Shown here: in pieces, positions 1 through 12,286 of the stretch
Layout of the letters: each line of letters opens with the position of its first letter
Numbering within the stretch: the stretch's first letter is position 1
Origin: Phascolomyces articulosus
Taxonomy: Eukaryota; Mucoromycota; Mucoromycetes; Mucorales; Lichtheimiaceae
Length of the DNA: 64,000 nucleotides
Reading direction: 5' to 3'
Assembly: GCA_025677815.1 (NCBI GenBank)
Contig: JAIXMP010000011.1
Coordinates: 1,178,001-1,242,000 of the forward strand
The notes under the pieces: generated by a model
The model's database searches: none
What the model was told of the DNA's origin: nothing
What the model saw: the letters and a program-made list of their open reading frames with translations, nothing else
Program-made: the position numbers and the translations under genes

Positions 1-2277
1 GAGAAAATGATGTAAATACTATGTTTGTTAATTGATAATTGTCACATATATCGCATCCCAAAAAAGAACTAACCATCAACATAAACATCAGTCTCATCAA
101 TAATTTCCTTTGGTAAACAAAAAAAAAACGAATCATTAGTTATGTTACATGTAATTTTTTAAGGGAATTCCACTTAATTAATCCATAAGAGATTATAAAC
201 TAACCTCTCCAATCAATTCTTCAATTACATCCTAATATATACAGTCGTAACATTATACAATTGCAGGTTAGAGTTTCTCGTTCAATAAATGTTATTGGAT
301 ACTACGTATTTACCTCAAGAGTGATGACTCCAATACCACCTCCTTTTTCACCTGGATTAGTTGAAACAAGTGCCATATGACCTATTTATTTTTTGTTTTG
401 GATGAAGGAGGAGAAACACAATTGTGTTACAACATTAGTGAAAGGGATTATTTCTCGATCTATATTGTCAATCTCAAAAAAAAAAAACTTACTTCGTCCT
501 TCTTGGAAGAAATTCAGAATATCCAAACAGCTTGTATCAGGTGCAGTTTCGGGCAAAGGACTCAGTTGAAAATGACTAACAGGTTGTTCATCTTCTGGGT
601 CATAGGTAATAAGTTTTTTGACAAGGAGCATACCAATAAAGTTTGATTTATCATCCACTTGTCGGATTGGGATACGGGAATAACCAGCAGAGAGAATCTA
701 TTTATTTTTCGAAATGAATCGAATATCAATTAAGCTTCATTGGATCCTATATGCCCAATGACTGCCATTTTTACCTTATCCACAGTCTCTTTATCCATGA
801 TGGCATTGACAGGCATAGTGAAAACATCTGCAATGGGTGTCATGACTCTTGATACTGGTTTTGCTCTTAAATCAAGTACAGACCCGATAATTAACTAACA
901 AATAAATGGATAATTGTTGTTTAACAACATTATCTAGTAAGGTTTTTTCTATTCAAAAATTTATATCACTGGATAATTAGAAATATATTTTTCCCTTACC
1001 ACTTCATCTTCTGTTAATCCTTCTCCATCCTGTCCATCATTTTGGTGAAGTGATACTAAAGTCTTGAGACCTTTTTTTTTTTTTTTTTTTTCAAAATCAA
1101 CATTTGTCTTTCCCATTCTCCTATTTTATTTTATTTTCCCAACCAGCCCAAGGATTGTTCCAAATAAAGGGTTCTACTAGATCCATCCATGTAGTGGCTC
1201 ATGTTCTTTTTATTTGTTTGTTGTTTACCTGCTTTTTTATAGACAGTGCCATGAGATTCCCCGAGGAAATAATCCAATGCTAATGCTGTAGGATACGCGA
1301 CAGGATACATAAGGTACATGAGAACCAAGACCAATCTACAAAGAGACGAATCTTGTTCAGAATATCGCTTACTTCCTCCCTACTTTTATTTTTCTTATAT
1401 AATATCTTTTTACTGTAGTATATATATTCTCCTTACGCTGAACACTTGGCACCAATTGCCAATCCATGGCGTACACAAATGGCTATAAAGTCGTTTTTAT
1501 AAAAAAAATTATTAATTATTCAACCAACCCCTTTTTCCCCATATGTACATTAATATCCCTTCTCCCTTCTTTTGTTATTAAACTAACATTGAGGAATAAC
1601 TCTATATATCCAATAATAATAATAATAATACAAAGAAAAAAATTAGTCAGGAGTATGTGAATGAAAGGTCTTTTTCATTACATGAATGCTCAAAAATGTA
1701 AAAAAATAAAAATAAAAAAAAGCAAAACTTACTCTCCAAAAATAACAATCAATGCTGTCGATATTAAAATTGCTTGCCATCCTCCACCAAGTACCGAATC
1801 CAAGATTATTGGAAGTGTTTCATTGACAATGACATTGGATAATAGTAGAGTAACAAGAACCCAGTGTTTACCTCGATCCAATAAACGTAATACTTTTTGT
1901 GCATTCTTACGTTCTTTATCAGTACCCGATTCAACCATGACATGAAGGTTCGTTTGATCCAACCCCATAAGACCTAGTGTTAACCCTAACAAAAGAAATA
2001 AGAATATATATGTATGTATATATATACATTTCAATTTAAAAATATAATATAAAGCTTTTGTCCATATATAAACAGAATTATGTATATAATATATACCTGC
2101 AAAAATACCACCTAAAAGTACCAATGCACCTATTGCCACAAGGCGAATAAATAGCTCTGGAGACCACGTAAATGCTGTTTGTTCATTAGTGACATGAGCG
2201 AGCGGTGATGCTTTAATAGCAGAAGCTGACAATATAGAGATCCACACAACATTGGCACGTAAATGTAAATTGTGCAT
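1..2277 (-). CDS. CNNM/Mam3-family membrane protein (DUF21 + CBS), partial at left edge
   Basis: Conserved CNNM/Mam3 family: a DUF21 transmembrane domain followed by a CBS pair; family members act in divalent metal homeostasis (yeast Mam3 is vacuolar). Exons that I can join in phase: 2097-2277 (N-terminal signal-like segment and first helix), 1733-1985 ([14 protein letters not shown], the DUF21 hallmark), a 14-nt microexon at 1588-1601 supplying VIPQ, 1437-1482 ([13 protein letters not shown]), 1229-1335 ([17 protein letters not shown]), then about 1003-1073, 730-890 and 386-705 with CBS-type sequence ([20 protein letters not shown]). The last exons read [10 protein letters not shown] and [11 protein letters not shown], the usual end of the CBS module. 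A donor at about 74 and an acceptor near 19 suggest another exon that runs off the window, so the C-terminus is missing. Family assignment is firm; the exact metal handled is not known from sequence. Confidence 0.88.
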
Positions 2278-2878
2278 TAAGCGAAGCTGAAACGAAAAAA
2301 GAAACAGAGAAGAAGAGAAAAAAGGTCAGTAATAAAACAGGTTCGGAAGTCAATTTTTTTTATTGGCGTTTCATGCTTTCATGCAAAAAAATGAGTCCAA
2401 ATAGGGATCAAGTGTTACACCATACTTATCTATCTATTTTTAATAGCTTTAAATGATAATCTTTTCATATGTGAATTATATATGTTGTCCGTTTGTACCC
2501 TTTCTTTCTTTTATTCATATTATATATACAATAATGAATCAATTCCCGCAATTAGAGTGTTAATTATTGTTATTATTAGTCTACTTGATGAAATATTTTT
2601 GTTTTTTCCTTTTAAATATTTATATTGATGACCGCGTACAAGGGTTTTTTTTTTGGCTCATGTAAAAAAGTATTATTATCACATCAACATGGGAATTTTT
2701 TTCTTTTGTATTAAGTATATTTTTTTAATATCTATAAAACAAGAAGCTAATGCTGATGATAGTGGAGGTTATTATGGGTTATACTATTATAATTATAATC
2801 ATTATTATATCAATTATTATTATTTTTTCAAGGAGTTATGGAAAAATTGCATAATCTAAACATAATATTTATATATAT
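2278..2878. other. Intergenic: CNNM upstream region / golgin downstream region
   Basis: AT-rich spacer between the start of the CNNM gene and the stop of the golgin gene, both on the minus strand. It should hold the CNNM promoter. A tract rich in TTATTA and TATTA at about 2760-2830 gives a short open frame on the plus strand, but its amino-acid content (mostly Tyr, Asn, Ile) shows it is low-complexity DNA. I see no other gene. Confidence 0.6.
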
Positions 2879-5870
2879 TTATGCCTTTGCCTGGAGTCGT
2901 TTGATTTCTTCAGGTGTAAACTTTAGCATCATGGTTAAGACGGGAATAAGTTGTGCCTATAATAACCATAACAAATCGTGTTAGACGGATGATTTCTAGA
3001 TCATTCGAAAATAGCATATAACAAACACTATTAAAAAAAGACTACCATTTTTTACTTACTCTAGTGGATCTTGTTTCAAGGAATTTTAAAATAACATTTC
3101 GAAGATATTCAACGTTAATTTCTTCATCCTTGGATCGTGGTGGACTAGGAATATGTAAGGTAGGTGATGATAGTGATGATGGCGTGTGTTGTTGCTCAGT
3201 ATTATTAGGTGCAGTGCTGCTAGGTGATTGAGGACGCGGAGAAGGAGATGGTGATGCCACTGTCTTTGATAACTTGCGGATTTCGTCTTTGAGAGTTTTA
3301 TTGAGAGTTTTCAAATGACCTTCTCGAACCTTGATATTTTCAAGTTCCCGACTTTGGTTCTGCTTCATCTTCTCTGCTTCTTTTTGTGCTTCTTGCAATT
3401 CGTTCTATATTAAATAATCCAACAATCAATAACATTCAATTTTAAAAAACTTGACAAAAAAAGAAGTATGCATTACCATAGATGTTTGTAATTTCTGTGC
3501 TTCTTCTTCACTCTTGCCCAGATCACATTCCAATTCATCTATTCGTTGAAGTAACATCTCTTTATCACCTTCCAATACTTCGACATTCTTGGATTTCATT
3601 AGGAACTCTTCTCGTAATGACTTAAGTTGTTCCTCCAAATCCTGATGTTGGCGTTGTAACTCATCCATCTGACTCTGTTTTTCCTTGGTTGCTTCTTGCG
3701 CAGCCATTGCTTTTGCATCCGCTTGTTCAAGGTCGTGTACCAATGATTGTCGTTCTTTTTGACTCTTGATCTTGTGAGCATCAAATTCACGTTTAGTTTC
3801 CTCTACCATACGTTGATAATCTTCCAAAGCAGATAGTTTCTCATTGGCTTCTTCCACTTGGCGTTCACTTTCCTTGAGGCGATGTTGAAGATCTTCAGCC
3901 ATACTTTGAGAACTTTCAAATTCTGCCTGTTTAATTTGTAATTCATCAAACATACGATTCTTGTCCTCGACAGCTTCCCTGCGTTCCTTTTGCAAAATCT
4001 TGATTTCTGATTCCGTCGAGTGTAACTTGCCATTCAGTCGATTGACTTCAGTCTTGAGGTCTCCTTCTTCAGCCAATTGTTTCTTGAGTGATTCAATTTC
4101 TTCCGTGGCTTCTGTCTTTTCCTTTTCAAATTTCAATATTTGCTTCTTGGTCTTGTTCAGGACGCTCACATATTTTTTCGACTTTTCTTCCAATTCATTT
4201 TGAGTTGCACGCATGGTTTCCATCTCTTTTCGGGTAGCATCCATCTCGACATCACGTTCGTTCAACATTTCCTTGGCTACCTTGACTGATTCGTTGGCAT
4301 CCTTCACTTTTCCATTCAATGATTTGATTAAAGCTTGGGCATCCGTCAATTGTTTGAGTGCCTCATCCTTTTCTCCCTCATATTCAGCAATACTTTTCTT
4401 GACCGTTTCAAGTTCGTTTGCTTTTTCATCCACATTCGTTTTCTGTTCTTCCAACTCTTGCCGTAACTTTTTGATTTCGTCGCTATTATCCGTGTGCTCG
4501 CTCAACTCTTTTTCAAGCTTCGTAACAGATTCCTCGGCTGCTTCAGCTCGTTCGATAGCTGTTTTGTTTTTAACTTTAAGTTTTTCGAATTCTTCCAATG
4601 AACTAGTGTACTGGTTTGCTTCATTTTCAAGCTTGGACACTGTTGTTTCTGCTGCCTCTACTCGTTCAACTGCTGCCTTTTTTTCTGCCTCGAGTTTTTC
4701 GATTTGTTCTGCTGTACTAGCATGATCCTTTGCACCCTTTTCGAGTTCCGTAATTGTTGCTTCAGCTGTCTCTGCTCGTTCGATTGCTGATTTATTTTCT
4801 TTCTTGAGTTTTTCGATTTCTTGGACAGTATTACCATGCTCCTTCGCATCGTTCTCAAGTTGAGCGATGGTTGCTTCGGCTGATTCAGCTCGTTGAACTG
4901 CTTCCTCTAGTTGCTTCTTAACTTTTTCCATTTCGTCTGTGGTGCCAGTTGTATGTTCTTTTAATTCATTCTCAAGTTTTTGAATAGTCGCTTCAGCTGC
5001 TTTGAGTTTGTCGTTTTGGTCGCCTTTCATGTTGGTATGCTCCTGAAGATCCGTTTCCAGTTTTTTAACGGATGCTTCGGCTGTTTCTGCACGTACAACA
5101 GCTGCTTTCATTTGTTGTTTTAACGATTCAGCTTCAGCAGTAACTTGAGCATTCTTTTCTTTTAGATCGTCTTCAAGTTTTGTCTTTGCTGCTTCTTCCG
5201 TTTCTGCACGTTCGTGAGCTGCCTTGATTTGTTCTTTTAACTTTTCGACCTCTTCCGCGACATTGCTCTTTTCTTCCGCTGATTTTAATTCACTTTGCAA
5301 CTTGGTGATGGTGGCGTCAGCTGATTTAACACGTTCGGTAATCGCTTTAATCTCGTTTTGTAACTTTTGATTAGCGTCTTCACGATCCAACAGTTTATCA
5401 TGAGCAGCATCCACTTGCTCCTTTGTTGCTTTAAGCTCGTTTTCAAGCTGTTTCAAATGCTCCTTTTGTTTTTTATTGTTGTTCGGGTTCTTTTGTTGCT
5501 GCTGGTGATCGTTCTTGAGTGTAGTAATTTCATTGTTGACTTTATCCAATTGTGCAGTTAATTCTTCCACACGAGCCGATTGTTGTTGTAATTGTTGTTC
5601 AGCATCATCAGCCTTGCTCATAAAATGCAATAGACTCTTTTTGGACTCTTCTTTTTCTAACAAAAGCTCTTCTACTTGATTTTTAAGTGATGCCACACCG
5701 TTTTTTGTGGCCATCTCCTCCTTTTCTTCCGAGATCACTTTTATTTTCTGGACCAAGCCTCTCATAACACCTCGTTCGCGCTCCATCTCCTTTTCTCGGG
5801 AGTCGACCGCTTCCTGGAGCTCCTTTTTGAGCCGGGTTATTTCCTCCTCTTGTGGACTATGCTCGGCCAT
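2879..5870 (-). CDS. GRIP-domain golgin, long coiled coil
   Basis: Predicted golgin of about 938 residues from three exons: 3477-5870, 3060-3404 and 2879-2956. Almost the whole protein is charged coiled coil (E/K/Q rich) with a Ser/Pro-rich break (SPSPSPRPQSPSS) before the end. The C-terminus is a GRIP domain assembled across the last intron: EEINVEYLRNVILKFLET, then QLIPVLTMMLKFTPEEIKRL. In the family this domain binds Arl1/Arl3-type GTPases and targets the trans-Golgi, where the coil tethers vesicles (yeast Imh1, animal golgin-97/245). The start at MAEHSPQEEEITRLKKEL is the first in-frame ATG, with stops upstream. An internal block of nearly exact 38-residue repeats is described in the findings. 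The closest named relative is probably Imh1, but coiled-coil similarity is unreliable, so I give no symbol. Confidence 0.88.
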
Positions 5871-6696
5871 GGTGCATCATATGATTTAAAAAATAATAGA
5901 AAAGATAAAAAAGAGAAGCGGAATAATCACTGTCACGAGAGTTTTAAATACGCAGACTAAAAGAATCCATATCATTTTGAATGCTTTTGTTTTTTGATCA
6001 TAGCAATACTACTATACCACTCACTAATTTTGCTCTATTCTTTTTTTTAATATAATATCTGGACTTATATCAATATTGAATTATCATTAAGATTAGTAGT
6101 TTACCCCCTCTTCATATATGCTGCCTCGCCCCTTAGTTGCAGGGCCTTTTGGATATAACTTTCGCTTTTTTCCGCACCCCTGAAAGAGGCAGTGAGATGT
6201 TATCTTTATAATTAAAAAATTCAAACTAGGCTCCGCTTACTCTCACCTGGTTATCACCAGGCTAATTACAAACACTAAAATCGCCAATGAATGAACGATT
6301 CTGTAGCATTATATACGCACATCTGTTGTTACTGTTGAAGACTAGAGAGTAGCACTTGTTTAACTGTAAAATTACCAGTGTATTTCATTATTCGTATTAA
6401 GTAATGATTAATAATAAACAACAAAAAGGTACTAGATACTACTCATTCACTATAAACCAAGTTGTAACTACATGTTACAGAAGACAAACTCATGGTACAA
6501 ATTTTGTATTAGTTGCCATGTAACTGTTGAAAATGATAAAAAAAGAGTGAAGAGAAATATAAATAGCATTTGTAAAAATTATATATATATAAGTCTATTC
6601 CTCTTTGCACTTTATCTTTTTTTTTTTTAGTTGTGGAAAAGTGTAAACTAATTAATTTTTTTTAGTTGTGGAAAAGTGTAAACTAATTAATTTTTT
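5871..6696. other. Intergenic: golgin promoter side and PDS5 3' side
   Basis: Spacer between two minus-strand genes. It holds the presumed golgin promoter, a 35-bp tandem duplication against the PDS5 stop codon (6629-6698), and a GC-richer stretch at 6120-6261 with a 7-bp stem and a 6-bp hairpin (see findings). No convincing open frame. Confidence 0.5.
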
Positions 6697-6698
6697 TT
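6629..6698. repeat. Tandem 35-bp direct repeat at the PDS5 stop codon
   Basis: Two identical adjacent 35-bp units (6629-6663 and 6664-6698), each starting AGTTGTGGAAAAGTG and ending in a run of eight T. On the minus strand the PDS5 stop codon TAA (6697-6699) sits in the border of the second unit. The start of PDS5 coding sequence (AGTTG on the plus strand) resembles the first five bases of the unit. Directly seen; probably a recent slippage duplication of the 3' flank. Confidence 0.9.
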
Positions 6699-8982
6699 AG
6701 TTGGTGCGATTTCGTTTGCTAGCTGTTGTTGATGTAGCAGAACTTCGTTTCTCTCCTCCTTTCCTTGGATGATAATTTTCGTCTAACCAGGTTAAGAAGG
6801 GTGTAGGTAGGTACGATTTCTTTAAAGTCTATAAATACCAAATCAATTAATCAATATAAAAGTCCAGCTAATCAATTTGTTCTCTTTCTTGCTAATCCCA
6901 TTGTTTAATATATTGTACCTCAGTTTGTACTGCGCCAGATGGAAGCGAACGATATAATTTAGATTGCAATCGAATACGAGTGGGATAAACGTTCAATGGC
7001 CATGAAGCATCTTCACATTTACGCTTGATGAGCACACTAGCTAGGTCACTAAGAACGTATGAATTCTATATAATAAAGAGATCCGGTATGAATCAGACGT
7101 TGTTCATATAGAAAAGTGTACTCCATGATGAAAAAAAAAGTTACCTGACTCAATTCATTTGACACCATATCTTTAGATGACTTGACTTTTTGTGCAACAT
7201 GATATAAGAAAGAAACATTGTCTTGTGTAGCAATACAACTTAAGTAGAATTCAAAGTATTGCGTGAATACAATAAGATCTTCTGTTGCAATCGTGAAATC
7301 AGGATGGTGTGCCAGAATGTGTAAGAGTTGTACAAAAGATGTTTCAATAGCAGCTGAACCTATCAAAAAAACATTATAAGAATTATGTCTATAATTGTAT
7401 GGTATAAAGAATTACAACTTACTGTCATATTGCTTCAAGGATCGTTTTTTAATGAAATAATTGATCTTATAGAAAATGGACGTATAATTGATGAGTAAAA
7501 AAGATGATGATTATATGAAGATGAAACTTTATAATGCTTACTTGTTTTAACAAGTTGCCTTCTATTTCATGAGCAACAAGGAAGAGAACTGATAAATATC
7601 GCATATGCACTTGATTCACTGGAATACCCTTCATTATAGTTTCGGCAAAACCATATCGTACTTGATAGCAATCATCCTAACAAAATTAAAATACTCGTTT
7701 GTAAGCAAAAAGAAGATAACCCACTAATTCATTCTTTTTCTCCTTATCGTTATGTTACCTGAATTGTAAGTGCCAAATGTTCAAATTGAGAAACATTCAA
7801 TCGGTTTTGATATGCTGGCATATGTGTTAATTTAATCATGGATTGGGCTGCTGCTAACCGAAGATGAGATGATTCAGGTACGCTTTGTTTGTTGGTAAAT
7901 GCTGTATCACAGGTTGTATCCAATAATGCCCATAATATATTAAAAACGCGCTCAGTCAATAAATCTTCAGCACCAAATTCTACTGATGATATCAGATAGT
8001 TCACAAGTAGTTGTAAACCAGCAAGCTGAACACAATAAAGATTAATTACAAAAGAATATAGTTAATATAAAAATAATAATATTATTATGTAGTGATTCAT
8101 CAATCAGTATTTTTTATAATTACATACCTTTGCGTGAGATCGATCATCTAAATCTTCATACGACTTCCATAAGCTCACTTCATCAATACTGGTCTATTGG
8201 TGAATTCACATTTAGTTTGGAGATTTCCATCATTTATTCCCATCTAATGCATAATTTTACTTACAGCATCGACATCACCCTCGGTCGGGGTATTTAATAA
8301 TTCCTTCTCAATAAAGTCTGTGAGAGTTTCCATATGTTGGGCAACGCGCTCCGGTATATAGAGGGTGAATTCAGAAAGAGTGACGAGCATGTGTGACAAT
8401 GAGGAATCTTCGACAGATAATCCTCCAAGAGCACTCTATATTCATCCACTCAAAGTAAGTATTTGTTGCACAGTTTACTATATCACGCATGAAAAGTAAA
8501 AACAATTAAAACAAACCTGGATCACATTTTCACAAATATCAAAAGCATACATGTTGCTTAAAATAATGGAGGCATTTCTAGCTTGAGTAAGATTGCCTTG
8601 GTTGATAAACGATGCCATCTTGTTCAATACGTCACTAATAACAATTATCACAAAATTAACACATAAATTGTAATACTTCAGCATTTCCATTTTATAAAAA
8701 CTCATTATTTCTTTCTTACCTGTCGTAAACGTCCATTGTCACCTTGCTTTTACTAATTTGAGCAAGAAGATCAAGTGAATTATCAACTAATAAATAAAAC
8801 ATCAATAGCAATGTTTCAGTATTAAAGTTCCATTATGAAAAATAGAGTTGCCTTTTCTACATACCAATAACTGCATTTGTATCAGTGATACCCTGAATCA
8901 ATCGATAAACATGACTCTCATACATAGTGGGAAATAAGGAAGCCATATCCTAAATACAGTCTACTGTTAATTTATAATTCAC

Positions 8983-9024
<42 letters not shown>

Positions 9025-12000
9025 GAGACACAGAAAAAAAAAAGAAAGAGAGTTTATTTACCTTCAACAATTCTTGAGCTACCAATGCCTTTGGGTTTTG
9101 AACTGTTCGGCGACGAGATCGACTGGGCTCCAACATTTCTAACAAGTGTGGGATAATAGTTTTATTCAGAACAATTGGAGCCACACGAGTCAATAACGGT
9201 TCTAAAACGTCGGTGGAACCTGGTAATGCATCTGCTAATTTTTCAATAAGCAAATTCTAAAAAAAAATGAGGAATGGTTCAGTTATACGTAAATACATAT
9301 ATATATATATATATATAAGACATTTATGTTTATATATCCAATATATATACCTTCGCCTCAATGATTTGTTTATATTCACTGCCAGCATTTGTAACAGTTT
9401 CAAGGAGTTCCAGAAGAGGTTTATTATCGGCTTGTACATCGAAAAATCGTTTTAATGCACTTGATAATCTTGCAGGATCAGCAAAGGATACTAGAAAATA
9501 ATCAAACCATTTAAATATCATATTTCGATTTTTAAAATTTGTAGCTAACCCTACGTACCTGAGACATGTTTGACAATAGTTTCCAAATTTCGACTGGCGT
9601 TTGAAGTTGTCTCCTCACCATCCACTTCCATTTCCTGATCTTCTTCCTATTATTATTCGATCACAACTTAATAAAAGTTTATAATATATATATATAATCC
9701 ATTAATTCATTTTTTTTACTTACAGTTGGTTCACAAGCCTTGATGAAAAATTGGATTGCAGACATAGCTCTGGATATATAAAGTCAGTTAGTCCAATGAT
9801 ATCTAATAATTCTGGATATTATTGTATATAGTTCACAAAAATATATATTCCATACCCTCGTTGTTTATGAATGTATGCTCGGAATGCACTCTTGGCACGT
9901 GAACCAAACGATCCAAGGATCAATACCAAACGCTCTGTTCTTTCTTTATCATCTTCGATGTATGTTAATAAGTATTGATTCATGGTAGATTCTAAAGTAG
10001 CACTGTAATATTTGAAGGTGTTAGTTCTCAAACAGTCCATTGATATAAGTAACACTTCCAAAATAAATGAATTATAATTACGTTGCAGAAGGATCGTCGG
10101 TGTACATGGCACTGAATAAAGCTTCTGGAATCCATCCGAGCTTTTCTTTGACTTGACGATCACCATCAGAACTAAGGTATCATTAGCTTCAGTATAAAAT
10201 TCATACATAACAATATAAGTAAAACAAAAAAAAATGATACATACATTTGAGGGAAAGCAGTGTTGTAAATCTTGCCGAGTGCACTCATTGCTTCTTTTCT
10301 AACAGAGCTCTAATATATTCCCATATGATATAATATCTTGACGTTTCAGCAATCACAATAACAAAATACACACTACATATTTTATCAGAATGTACATATA
10401 TTCATACCTTTTTATCTTTTGATCGTTCGGCAATTTGTTCCAACACTGCTTTATCCAAATCATGTACAATATGATGATTTCCAAGCTCACTAATCACACG
10501 GCATACTGTTGCTCGTACTTTCTCATCAGGATCTAAAATCTTCTCCTTGAAACAAGCTACATTTATGACGATTAATATTTGTATACCAATATCATATAAT
10601 CCAACAATATAATTCATTTACCATTTAATTCAGGTACGACGTGAGAATGGTTGATATAGACAAATTTGGATTTTTCAAGCCATTTAATACGAAGTTGTAC
10701 AGACTTGTCATTATGCCTTTCAAACAAAAAATTAAAAACCAATAGATATTAATATCTCCTCTCATTATTTGTATTTGTTCAATCATTCATATTTTTTTAT
10801 GTTCCTATTTCTTTTGTCATTCATTCACCTTCCAACCCAGGTTTTCCATACGCCGGGATATCGTTGGAACATGGTTGTGTTTTTCTCGGCAAACATATCA
10901 CCAACAGTTTCTGTAGCCATGCATCGTACTTTATAATCATCCACTTTCATTTCCTCTTCCAATTGGGGTAATACATTAAGCAACAAGTTGGGTACAACGG
11001 ATTGGACTCGATGGATAATTTCATGTGCTTTTTGTAATTCCTCAGTTTCCTCTTCAGATCCATTACTATGGCTTACTGCGATCAATGCATCGGAAAAGTA
11101 CTATAGTAACACATATCCCCACAAAATTTTCTGTAAATAAATCTGGTTTGATCTAAAATAGATGTCCATATTATATTTTTTTTCTTCCAGTTTTACCTGA
11201 CAAACACGACGTTGAAGAGTATCAAAGCAAGAATTACAAACTTCCAAAGACATAATATAACAAGGATCATCGGTACTCTATCAAGTAATATCCAAGTATT
11301 AAAATTAATTTTGCATCTCACGTCTTTTTTTCTGTAACTACACATTACTGTATCCTCTAATTACAACCAATGTTTACCTTTTTTAACTGTTCAAGAATGA
11401 GAGCAAGAGTTTCATCTGACAATGAAACCACTTCTTCAATAAGTTGAACCATAAGATCAGTCATGCATACTTGAATATTTCTCGGCATGTCAGATCTATC
11501 ATATTATCCATATTAAGTAACTTATACATGCAAAAGAATGATCCCCTTTTTCCGTTCGTACCTGATCGTATTAAAGAAACAGTTAAAAAATTCTGAGGAT
11601 AATTGCTGCGCATTATCCAAATCGGCAATAATAAGAATACTTCTGACAGTAGCCAAACTTTCCAAAAGATAGAAATACAATGTGAATTGTGGATGATCTT
11701 GGGATACTTTGAGTTGACCAAGTTGAGACAAGAAAAGTTGGAAAATGTTCTAATAACAAGCCCATACGAGTATTTTGTTACCCCCCCTCTTATATTAGTA
11801 TATAAAACTTTCACTCTCACAGTTTCGCGCACGTAATCAACAAGAAATATGAATCGCCTTACATTCTTTTCCTTGTCCGAGAATGGTGCTTCAGGTGCAT
11901 ATAATCGTAACATGTCAGCTAAACAGACTGCTGCGTATGCTTTTACGATCGATGAAGAGTGTTTAAGAATTTTTGGGTTGATAAGTTCCTTGGTTGTACT

Positions 12001-12286
12001 GTCGAGCGAATCTTTAATGATTTCGCCTTGCGGAAAATTGTGTAATTCTTCATGCAATTCCTAAATACATGCATTATTTCAATACGTCAGGTACCACTTA
12101 TGTATGTATATTTATTTTAAAAAAAAAATAATAAAACAAAAAGGTATGATTTTGTCCGGTTTCTCTTTTTTTTTATACCTTTAAACGATTCACCAATTCT
12201 TTTGAATCAACAGTTTTTGCAACCAAACGAGATTTAAAGCTGAGGGCTCTCTGCTCCAAAGGTTGTGGTTCGTCTACATCCATCAT
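6697..12286 (-). CDS. PDS5: Sister-chromatid cohesion protein Pds5
   Basis: HEAT-repeat cohesin regulator spread over many short exons (about twenty). The first exons join as 12179-12286, 11863-12060 and 11562-11749. Diagnostic Pds5 sequence: AYAAVCLADMLRLYAPEAPF, then QFTLYFYLLESLATVRSIL, then NIQVCMTDLMVQLIEEV; further in come LDPDEKVRATVCRVISELG, and downstream HEAT-like helices. The last exons give PFLTWLDENYHPRKGG and a basic tail ending KRNRTN before the stop at 6697-6699. In the family Pds5 binds cohesin through Scc1 with Wapl/Eco1 and controls cohesion and release. The start MMDVDEPQ at 12286 is the first ATG of an exon spliced in phase (NRLK to ELHEEL). An intron carries an AT microsatellite. 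Identity is very likely; individual exon borders in the middle were not all verified. Confidence 0.9.
8987..9022. repeat. (AT)n microsatellite in a PDS5 intron
   Basis: Uninterrupted alternating AT, about 18 dinucleotides, lying in an intron of PDS5. Shorter (AT)n tracts occur at about 9297-9316 and 32167-32190. Likely length-variable between strains. Confidence 0.9.

Noticed and set aside
2653..2859. 68-residue open frame in the CNNM-golgin spacer
   Set aside because: Nearly all Tyr/Asn/Ile/His from TTATTA repeats; composition artefact.
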